Positions 51,813 through 59,152 of a DNA stretch of 64,000 nucleotides are shown piece after piece. Within the stretch, counting starts at the first letter, position 1. Each line of letters begins with the position of its first letter. The notes beneath the pieces are model-generated. The model was not told the DNA's origin and did no database searches. It saw only the letters and a program-made list of their open reading frames with translations. This DNA is from Paracoccus sanguinis (lineage in GTDB: Bacteria; Pseudomonadota; Alphaproteobacteria; Rhodobacterales; Rhodobacteraceae): contig NZ_FNNA01000003.1 in assembly GCF_900106665.1 (NCBI RefSeq), positions 186,001 to 250,000 of the forward strand, given 5' to 3'. The position numbers and the translations under genes were made by a program.

Positions 51813-53123
51813 ATGGGCGACTGGGCAGGCTATCTGACGCTGATCCTCGACGGCGCCTGGGTCACGGTCAGGCTGACCGTGATGGGCGCCGCGGTGGCGC
51901 TGGTGTTCGCCTTCCTCGCCGGCCTGGGCCGCCTGTCCCGGCACGCCGCCGTCCGCTGGCTCGCCACCGCCTACATCGAGTTCTTCCGCGGCACCTCGAT
52001 CTTCGTCCAGCTGTTCTGGATCTACTTCGTGCTGCCGCTGACTGGCGTCACCTTGACCCCGATGCAGGCGGGGGTGATGGCCCTCGGGCTGAACGTCGGG
52101 GCCTACGGGGCCGAGGTGGTGCGCGGCGCGATCCTGTCAGTCCCGCGCGACCAGTATGAGGCGACGACGGCCCTCAACCTCACGCGCTGGCAGCGGATGC
52201 GGCACGTCATCCTGCCCCAGGCGCTGCCGCTGATGGTGCCGACCTTCGGCAACAACGCCATCGAGCTGCTCAAGGCGACCTCGGTCGTGTCGCTCATCTC
52301 GCTCTCGGACATGACCTTCCAGGCCCAGGTCGTGCGCTCGCAGACCGGCAACACGCTGATCCCCTTCGTGACCGTGCTGGTGATCTATTTCGCGCTCTCG
52401 ATGACGATCGCCGCGGCCGTGGGCGCGCTCGAGCGGCGTCACCCGCGGGCTGGACGGGGTGCGCTGATGGATTGGGACTGGTCCTTCGCATGGTCGATCA
52501 TGCCCCAGCTTCTCGCCGGGGTCCGCATCACCATCCTCGCCACGATCCTCGGCGCGGCGGTGGCGGCGGTGCTGGGGCTGGTCTTCGCGATCCTGCGCCG
52601 TTCGCCGAACCGCTGGATCGCCCGGCCCACCGCCTTCGTCGTGCAGTTCATCCGGGGCACGCCGCTGCTGGTGCAGCTCTATTTCATCTTCTACGTGCTG
52701 CCCGACATCGGCATCCGCCTGCCCGCGCTGGCTGCGGGCGTGCTGGGCATGGGGCTGCACTATGCGACCTATGCGGCCGAGGTCTATCGCGGCGGCATCG
52801 AGGCCGTCCCCCGCGGCCAGTGGGAGGCCGCCCGCGCCACAAACCTGACCGCCCGCCAGACCTGGGTCCACGTCATCCTGCCGCAGGCGCTGCCGCCGAT
52901 GATCCCGGCGATGGCCAACTATCTGCTGGCGATGTTCAAGGAAACGCCGCTGCTGTCGGCGATCACCGTGCTGGAACTGATGAACCAGGCGCGCTCGGCC
53001 GCCAACTTCTCGTATCGCTATGTCGAGCCGATGACGCTGGTGGGGGTGTTCTTCCTCGTCATCAGCCTGATCTCGGTGGCGATCCTGCGCTGGCTCGAGC
53101 GCCGCTATGCGAGGCGCGCATGA
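51813..53123 (+). CDS. ehuCD: Ectoine ABC transporter permease: EhuC and EhuD joined in one frame
   Basis: 436 residues containing two full BPD_transp_1 permease domains, each usually a separate ~220-residue protein. EhuC part (1-~210): AAYIEFFRGTSIFVQLFWIYF-like segment, EAT...WQRMRHVILPQALP (EAA loop). EhuD part from Met219 (MDWDWSFAWSIMPQLLAG): FIRGTPLLVQLYFIFY and TWVHVILPQALPPMIPAM. The +1 frame at 52441-52467 reads TRGLDGVR then TGA, an expected EhuC ending, and this TGA overlaps the EhuD ATG (TGATG at 52465-52469). So a small indel near 52437-52440 (real or a sequencing error) probably fused two genes. The ATGA at the end overlaps eutA. Confidence 0.85.
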   Translation: MGDWAGYLTLILDGAWVTVRLTVMGAAVALVFAFLAGLGRLSRHAAVRWLATAYIEFFRGTSIFVQLFWIYFVLPLTGVTLTPMQAGVMALGLNVGAYGAEVVRGAILSVPRDQYEATTALNLTRWQRMRHVILPQALPLMVPTFGNNAIELLKATSVVSLISLSDMTFQAQVVRSQTGNTLIPFVTVLVIYFALSMTIAAAVGALERRHPRAGRGALMDWDWSFAWSIMPQLLAGVRITILATILGAAVAAVLGLVFAILRRSPNRWIARPTAFVVQFIRGTPLLVQLYFIFYVLPDIGIRLPALAAGVLGMGLHYATYAAEVYRGGIEAVPRGQWEAARATNLTARQTWVHVILPQALPPMIPAMANYLLAMFKETPLLSAITVLELMNQARSAANFSYRYVEPMTLVGVFFLVISLISVAILRWLERRYARRA

Positions 53124-53899
53124 GCGGCGCGGGGTTGGGCGGGGGCGTGACGCTCGACGACCGGCCGATGCGGGCCCGGGTGGGGCTGGTGGTGCTGGCC
53201 ACCGACCACACGACCGAGCCGGATTATGCCCGCATCGTCGCCCCGCAGGGGATCGGCGTCTATGCCACCCGCATCCCCTTTGCGAACCCCGTCACGGCAG
53301 AAAGCCTTGCCGCGATGGCCCCCGATATCACCGCCGCCGCGGCGCTGATCCTGCCGGGCGAGGCGCTTGACGCGGTGGTCTATTCCTGCACCTCGGCCTC
53401 GGTCGGGATCGGGGACGCCGCGGTGCGGGCGGCGCTTGGCGCGGGCAAGCCGGGGGCGCGGGCGATCACCCCGATTTCGGCCGCCTTTGCGGCCTTCGAC
53501 GCCCTCGGCGCCCGGCGAGTGAGCCTGCTCACCCCCTATGACGACGACACGACGGCGGCGATGGCGGGCTGCCTCGAGGCCGGGGGCGTCTCTCTCGACG
53601 CCGTCACCGGCCTTGGTCTGACCGACGACCGCGACATGGCCCGGCTGAGCCGCGCGACCCTCGTCGAGGCCGCCGCCCGCGCCACCGCACCCGGGTCCGC
53701 GGCCCTGTTCGTCGCCTGCACCGCGGTCCGCGCCGCGGCGTGGGTCGAGGCGCTCGAGGCCTCTGCGGGCGTCCCGGTCGTCACCGCCAACCTCGCCACC
53801 GCCTGGGCCGCGCTGCGGCTCTGCGGCCACGCAGGCGCGGCCGCCCCGGGGCGGCTGATGACCCTGCCCCTCAACGACACCTACCCGACAACGCCCTGA
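53120..53899 (+). CDS. eutA: EutA, Asp/Glu racemase-superfamily protein of ectoine catabolism
   Basis: 259 residues from the ATG at 53120, overlapping the permease stop. It is of the maleate isomerase/arylmalonate decarboxylase fold: TDHTTEPDYARI near the start and two cysteines in the expected places (Cys90 in VVYSCTSAS, Cys200 in LFVACTAV). EutA normally acts with EutB and EutC on the hydroxyectoine branch, yet neither follows here, so its present role is uncertain. Confidence 0.87.
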   Translation: MSGAGLGGGVTLDDRPMRARVGLVVLATDHTTEPDYARIVAPQGIGVYATRIPFANPVTAESLAAMAPDITAAAALILPGEALDAVVYSCTSASVGIGDAAVRAALGAGKPGARAITPISAAFAAFDALGARRVSLLTPYDDDTTAAMAGCLEAGGVSLDAVTGLGLTDDRDMARLSRATLVEAAARATAPGSAALFVACTAVRAAAWVEALEASAGVPVVTANLATAWAALRLCGHAGAAAPGRLMTLPLNDTYPTTP

Positions 53900-53923
53900 C
53901 CGCGCCCCAACCCCAGGTGCCCC

Positions 53924-55105
53924 ATGCCCGACATCCCGCTGAACTTCTCCCGTGCCGAATACGCCGCCCGCCTCGACAAGACTCGCCGCGCGATGGAGTC
54001 GGCCGGGGTCGAGCTGCTGGTCGTCACCGACCCCTCGAACATGAACTGGCTGACCGGCTATGACGGCTGGTCCTTCTACGTCCCGCAATGCGTGATCGTC
54101 CCCCCGCACGGCGAGCCGCTGTTCTTCGGCCGGGGCATGGACGCGGTCGGCGCGCGCTTCACCGCCTGGATCGGTGAGGAGTCGATCATCGGCTATCCCG
54201 ACGACTACGTGATGAACCCCGCCAAGCACCCGATGGAGCTCTTGGCGCAGATCCTGACCGACCGCGGCTGGGGGCGGCCCAGGGTCGGGGTCGAGATGGA
54301 CAACTACTGGTACACCGCGCGCAGCCATGCGGCGCTGGCGGCCGGGCTGCCGGACGCGCGGCTGAGCGACACGACCGGCCTCGTGAACTGGCAGCGGGCG
54401 GTCAAGTCGCCCACCGAACTCGACTACATGCGCAAGGCCGGCGAGATAGTCACCGCGATGCACGCCCGCATCCTCGAGGTGGTGGCGCCGGGCATCCGCA
54501 AGAACGACCTCGTGGCCGAGATCATGGCCACCGGCGTCCGCGGCGTCCCCGGAGCGGGCGGCGACTACCCGGCCATCGTGCCGCTGCTGCCCTCGGGGCG
54601 CGAGGCGGCGGCGGCCCACCTGACCTGGGACGACCGGCCGATGCGCGCAGGCGAAGGCACCTTCTTCGAGATCGCCGGCTGCCATCACCGCTATCACTGC
54701 CCGCTGTCGCGCACCGTGTTCCTCGGCAAGCCGCCGCAGGTCTTCGTCGAGGGCGAAAAGGCCGTGCTCGAGGGGATGGAGGCCGGGCTCGAGGCCGCCC
54801 GCGCCGGCAACACCTGCGAGGAGTTCGCCGGGGCCTTCTACGCCGTCCTGAAGAAGCATGGCATCACCAAGGACGGCCGCACCGGCTATCCGATCGGGGT
54901 CAGCTATCCGCCCGACTGGGGCGAGCGCACGATGTCGCTGCGCCCCGGCGACCGGACCGTGCTGGAACCCGGCATGACCTTCCACTTCATGACCGGGCTC
55001 TGGTCGGACGACATGGGGCTTGAGATCACCGAGAGCCTGGTGATCACCGAGGGCGCGCCCGAGCTGCTGGCCAACGTCCCGCGCCAGCTCTTCGTCAAGG
55101 ACTAG
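53924..55105 (+). CDS. doeA: Ectoine hydrolase (DoeA/EutD)
   Basis: 393 residues, peptidase M24 (pita-bread) fold with a creatinase-like N domain. MNWLTGYDGWSFYVPQCVIV and VGVEMDNYWYTARSHAALAAGLP are typical of DoeA/EutD. In the catalytic domain, FFEIAGCHHRYHCPLSRTVFLG replaces metal ligands of true aminopeptidases with the residues used by this hydrolase. It opens the ectoine ring to N-acetyl-diaminobutyrate. It starts 24 bases after eutA. Confidence 0.92.
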   Translation: MPDIPLNFSRAEYAARLDKTRRAMESAGVELLVVTDPSNMNWLTGYDGWSFYVPQCVIVPPHGEPLFFGRGMDAVGARFTAWIGEESIIGYPDDYVMNPAKHPMELLAQILTDRGWGRPRVGVEMDNYWYTARSHAALAAGLPDARLSDTTGLVNWQRAVKSPTELDYMRKAGEIVTAMHARILEVVAPGIRKNDLVAEIMATGVRGVPGAGGDYPAIVPLLPSGREAAAAHLTWDDRPMRAGEGTFFEIAGCHHRYHCPLSRTVFLGKPPQVFVEGEKAVLEGMEAGLEAARAGNTCEEFAGAFYAVLKKHGITKDGRTGYPIGVSYPPDWGERTMSLRPGDRTVLEPGMTFHFMTGLWSDDMGLEITESLVITEGAPELLANVPRQLFVKD

Positions 55106-55109
55106 GGCG

Positions 55110-56198
55110 ATGGAGGCGACGCTCCGCCCCTCTCCGGTGCTGGCCACGGTCGATTACGACCGGCCGGGCGTTCAGCACGGGTTCCTGCGCCTGCCCTATA
55201 GCCGCGACGACAGCGCCTGGGGGTCGGTCGTGATCCCGATCACCGTGATCCGCGGCGGCGAGGGGCCGACGGCGCTGTTGACCGGCGCCAACCACGGCGA
55301 CGAATACGAGGGGCCGCTGGCGCTCTTCGACCTCGCGCAGACATTGCGCCCCGATGAGGTGGTGGGCCGGGTCATCATCGTCCCGGCGATGAACTATCCC
55401 GCGTTCCTGGCCGGCACCCGGACCTCACCCATCGACCGCGGCAACCTCAACCGCAGCTTTCCGGGCCGCCCGGACGGCAGCGTGACCGAAAAGATCGCGG
55501 ACTACTTCCAGCGGGTGCTGCTGCCGCTGGCGGACGTGGTGCTCGACTTCCATTCAGGCGGCAAGACGCTGGATTTCCTGCCGTTCTGCGCGGCCCACAT
55601 CCTGCCCGGCGAGGGGCCCGAGGTGCGCGCGCAAGAGGAACGGGCCTTCGCGCTGGTGCGCGCCTTCGCCGCGCCGTTCAGCGTGCGGATGCTCGAGATT
55701 GACGCGATCGGGATGTATGACACCGCCGCCGAAGAGATGGGCAAGGTATTCGTCACGACCGAGCTGGGGGGCGGCGGGACTGCGACGGCGCGCACGGTTC
55801 GGATCGCGCGCGAGGGTCTGCGCCGGGTGCTGGCCGCCGCCGGGGTGACCCGCGGCCCGGGCGCTCCCGCGCCCGCGCCGCTGCCGCCGACCCGCTGGCT
55901 CGACATGCCCGACGCGGACTGCTTCGTCTTCGCCGAGGACGGCGGGCTGGTCGAGTTCCTGGCCGATCTGGGCGACAGCGTGGCCGCCGGCGACCCGGTG
56001 GCGCGGCTGTGGCCGCTGGGCCGCACCGGCGTCGCCCCCTCCGAGCTGACGGCGGCGCGGGCGGGCGTGCTCTGCGCGCGCCACGTCCCCGGAATCGTCA
56101 AGCCCGGCGACTGCGTCGCGGTCCTCGCGGTCGAGGTCGCCGACGCCTCGCAGCTCGAGGGTCCGGGCCCGCGCGAGCTCGAGGGGGTGGTGCCATGA
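55110..56198 (+). CDS. doeB: N-acetyl-L-2,4-diaminobutyrate deacetylase (DoeB/EutE)
   Basis: 362 residues, succinylglutamate desuccinylase/aspartoacylase-like zinc enzyme. The metal site is GANHGDEYEGPLALFDL (H-x2-E) with VVLDFHSGGKTLDF supplying the second histidine; RGNLNRSFPG is the substrate loop. A C-terminal beta domain (from about residue 260) is usual in the family. It removes the acetyl group to give diaminobutyrate. It starts 4 bases after doeA and overlaps the next gene by 4. Confidence 0.92.
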   Translation: MEATLRPSPVLATVDYDRPGVQHGFLRLPYSRDDSAWGSVVIPITVIRGGEGPTALLTGANHGDEYEGPLALFDLAQTLRPDEVVGRVIIVPAMNYPAFLAGTRTSPIDRGNLNRSFPGRPDGSVTEKIADYFQRVLLPLADVVLDFHSGGKTLDFLPFCAAHILPGEGPEVRAQEERAFALVRAFAAPFSVRMLEIDAIGMYDTAAEEMGKVFVTTELGGGGTATARTVRIAREGLRRVLAAAGVTRGPGAPAPAPLPPTRWLDMPDADCFVFAEDGGLVEFLADLGDSVAAGDPVARLWPLGRTGVAPSELTAARAGVLCARHVPGIVKPGDCVAVLAVEVADASQLEGPGPRELEGVVP

Positions 56199-57652
56199 CC
56201 GCGCTCGCGCTGAGTGACCCGACCCTTCTGCGGCGTGAGGGGTTGCTGGACGGACGCTGGCAGGGCGCCCCGCAGAGCTTCCCCGTCACCGACCCCGCGA
56301 CCGGCTCGCGCGTGGCCGACGTCGCCCGGCTCGATGCCGACGCGGCCCGCACCGCGGTCGAGGCCGCCCATCGCGCCTTCGACGACTGGGCCTGGGCGCT
56401 GCCGCAGACCCGCGCGACCTTGCTGCGGCGCTGGTTCGACCAGATCACCGCGCACCGCGAGGACCTCGCCCTCATCATGGTGGCCGAGCAGGGCAAGCCT
56501 CTGTCAGAGGCGCGGGGCGAGATCGACTATGCCGCGAGCTTCGTCGAGTTCTACGCCGAAGAGGCGCGCCGCCCGAACATCGAAAGCGTCACCTCGCATC
56601 TTGCCACGGCCGAGATGGAGCTGTGGCGCGAGCCCGTGGGGGTGGCGGCGCTGGTCACGCCCTGGAACTTCCCCGCCGCGATGCTGACCCGCAAGGCGGC
56701 CGCGGCGCTGGCGGCGGGCTGCACGGTCGTGGCTCACCCCTCGGCCCAGACCCCGCTTTCGGCGCTGGCGCTCGCCGAACTGGCGCAGCGCGCGGGGTTT
56801 CCGCCGGGGCTCTTCAACGTCATTCCCGGAGACGCGGCCGAGATCGTCGGCGCATGGTCCGCGGCGCCGCGGGTCCGGGCGCTCAGCTTCACCGGCTCGA
56901 CCGAGATCGGGCGGCTCATCTACCGCCAGTCCGCGGATACCGTGAAGCGGCTGGTGCTCGAACTCGGCGGGCACGCGCCCTTCCTTGTCTTCGCCGAGGC
57001 CGATCAGGAGCTTGCGGTGGCCGAGGCGATCAAGGCCAAGTTCGCCACCTCGGGGCAGGATTGCCTCGGCGCCAACCGCTTCCTGATCGAGCGCCCGGTC
57101 TATGACGCCTTCTGCACCGCCTTCACCGCCCGCGCCCGGGCGCTGACGCTGGGACCGGGGATGGCGGATTGCGACCTCGGGCCCTTGATGAACGAGGCCG
57201 CCGTGGCCAAGCAGGAGGCGCAGGTCGCCGACGCGCTCACCCGCGGGGCGCGGCTACTCTGCGGCGGTGCGCGGGATCCGCAGGGGCCGCTTTTCTACCC
57301 GGCGACGGTGCTGGCCGACGTGCCGCCCGACGCGCTGATCTTCCATGAGGAGACCTTCGGCCCGGTCGCGGCCCTCGCCCCCTTCGACACCGAGGACGAG
57401 GCGGTGCGGATCGCCAACGACACCGAATACGGGCTGGTGGCCTATCTGCACAGCCAGGACCCGCGCCGGATCTATCGCCTGACCCGGGCGCTCGACTTCG
57501 GCATGGTCGCGGTCAACCGCACCAAGGTCACCGGCCCGCCCATCCCCTTCGGCGGGATGAAGCAGTCCGGCCTCGGGCGCGAAGGCTCGCGCCACGGGCT
57601 CGAGGCCTTCACCGACATCAAATACGTCTGCCGCGACTGGTCGGACGGTTAG
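56195..57652 (+). CDS. doeC: Semialdehyde dehydrogenase of ectoine catabolism (Ssd/DoeC)
   Basis: 485 residues, ALDH superfamily. VTPWNFPAAMLTRKAAAALAAG binds NAD(P), LSFTGSTEIG follows the nucleotide turn, VLELGGHAPFLVF carries the general-base glutamate and ATSGQDCLGANR the nucleophilic cysteine. It resembles succinate-semialdehyde dehydrogenases; in this cluster it should oxidise aspartate semialdehyde to aspartate. The ATG overlaps the doeB stop (ATGA). Cofactor preference is not readable from sequence. Confidence 0.88.
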   Translation: MTALALSDPTLLRREGLLDGRWQGAPQSFPVTDPATGSRVADVARLDADAARTAVEAAHRAFDDWAWALPQTRATLLRRWFDQITAHREDLALIMVAEQGKPLSEARGEIDYAASFVEFYAEEARRPNIESVTSHLATAEMELWREPVGVAALVTPWNFPAAMLTRKAAAALAAGCTVVAHPSAQTPLSALALAELAQRAGFPPGLFNVIPGDAAEIVGAWSAAPRVRALSFTGSTEIGRLIYRQSADTVKRLVLELGGHAPFLVFAEADQELAVAEAIKAKFATSGQDCLGANRFLIERPVYDAFCTAFTARARALTLGPGMADCDLGPLMNEAAVAKQEAQVADALTRGARLLCGGARDPQGPLFYPATVLADVPPDALIFHEETFGPVAALAPFDTEDEAVRIANDTEYGLVAYLHSQDPRRIYRLTRALDFGMVAVNRTKVTGPPIPFGGMKQSGLGREGSRHGLEAFTDIKYVCRDWSDG

Positions 57653-57661
57653 GAGGACCAC

Positions 57662-59035
57662 ATGCTGACGAATGACGAGCTGGCCCAGTGGGACCGCGAG
57701 GCGTTCATGCACCCCTCGACGCATCTGGGCCAGTTCGCCCGTGGCGAGGCGGCGCAGCGGATCATCCGCACCGGAGAGGGCAGCACCATCGTCGACCGCG
57801 ACGGCAACCGGCTGCTCGACGGGTTCGCGGGGCTCTATTGCGTCAACGTGGGCTATGGCCGCCCCGAGATTGCCGAGGCGATCGCCGCGCAGGCCCGCGA
57901 GCTGGCCTATTACCACGCCTACGCCGGGCACGGGTCCGAGGCGGCGATCACGCTGGCGCGGATGGTGATGGACCGCGCGCCCGCCGGCATGGCGCGGGTC
58001 TATTTCGGCCTCTCGGGGTCGGACGCGAACGAGACCAACATCAAGCTCGTCTGGTACTACAACAACATCCTCGGCCGGCCCGAGAAGAAGAAGATCATCT
58101 CGCGCTGGCGCGGCTATCACGGCTCGGGGCTGATGACCGGCAGCCTGACGGGGCTCGAGCTGTTCCACCACAAGTTCGACCTGCCGCTCGGGCAGGTGAT
58201 CCACACCGAGGCGCCCTATTACTACCGCCGTGCCGACACGGGCCTGACCGAGGCCGAGTTCACCGCCCATTGCGCCGCGGCGCTCGAGGCGCTGATCGCC
58301 CGCGAGGGGGCCGAGACCATCGCCGCCTTCATCGGCGAGCCGGTGCTCGGGACCGGGGGGATCGTGCCGCCGCCGGCGGGGTATTGGGACGCGATCCAGA
58401 CGGTGCTCGCCCGCCACGACATCCTGCTGATCGCAGACGAGGTGGTGACGGGCTTCGGGCGGCTCGGGACGATGTTCGGGTCGGACCACTACGGGCTGCG
58501 CCCCGACCTGATCACCTGCGCCAAGGGGCTGACCTCGGCCTATGCGCCGCTCTCGGCCAGCATCGTGGGTCAGCGGGTCTGGGACGTGCTGATGCAGGGC
58601 ACGGACGAGAACGGGGTGTTCGGCCACGGCTGGACCTACTCGGCCCACCCCATCGGCGCCGCGGCGGGCGTGGCCAACCTGCGGCTGATCGACGAGCTGG
58701 GGCTGGTCGGGAACGCCGCCCGGGTCGGCGGACATCTCACCGCCGCGATGCGCGCCGCGGTCGGCGACCACCCCCATGTCGGCGAGGTGCGGGGCGAGGG
58801 GATGCTCTGCGCGGTCGAGCTGGTCCGCGACCGCGACCCGCGCACCTTCTTCGCCGCCGACGAGGGCATCGGCGCCAAGGTCGTCGCCGCCATGCTGCGC
58901 CGCGGGGTGATCGCCCGGGCGATGCCGCAGGGCGACATCATCGGCCTCGCGCCTCCGCTGTGTCTGACCGAGGCCGAGGCCGACCGCATCGTCGCGGTGA
59001 CGGCCGAGGCGATCGGCGAAATCCTCGGGGCTTAG
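57662..59035 (+). CDS. doeD: Class III aminotransferase of ectoine catabolism (Atf/DoeD)
   Basis: 457 residues, omega-aminotransferase. [33 protein letters not shown] (PLP phosphate), [16 protein letters not shown] (PLP ring Asp) and [15 protein letters not shown] with PLP Lys288. A strong GGAGG ribosome site precedes the ATG. It should convert diaminobutyrate to aspartate semialdehyde. It is the last gene of the island; a 117-base gap without notable structure separates it from the convergent hydrolase gene. Confidence 0.9.
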   Translation: MLTNDELAQWDREAFMHPSTHLGQFARGEAAQRIIRTGEGSTIVDRDGNRLLDGFAGLYCVNVGYGRPEIAEAIAAQARELAYYHAYAGHGSEAAITLARMVMDRAPAGMARVYFGLSGSDANETNIKLVWYYNNILGRPEKKKIISRWRGYHGSGLMTGSLTGLELFHHKFDLPLGQVIHTEAPYYYRRADTGLTEAEFTAHCAAALEALIAREGAETIAAFIGEPVLGTGGIVPPPAGYWDAIQTVLARHDILLIADEVVTGFGRLGTMFGSDHYGLRPDLITCAKGLTSAYAPLSASIVGQRVWDVLMQGTDENGVFGHGWTYSAHPIGAAAGVANLRLIDELGLVGNAARVGGHLTAAMRAAVGDHPHVGEVRGEGMLCAVELVRDRDPRTFFAADEGIGAKVVAAMLRRGVIARAMPQGDIIGLAPPLCLTEAEADRIVAVTAEAIGEILGA

Positions 59036-59152
59036 CGTCTTTACGGCGGGACCGCGCTGCGGGGATTGGGGTCAGTTGAGAGGCGGCTCGCCAGACGAAA
59101 GCCGGTGAGCGCAGGCTTGAGAACGTACTCCGGCGCGTCGCAGGGACCGGCG

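Noticed and set aside
53105-55147. 680-codon minus frame opposite eutA and doeA
   Set aside because: Antisense shadow of well-supported catabolic genes.
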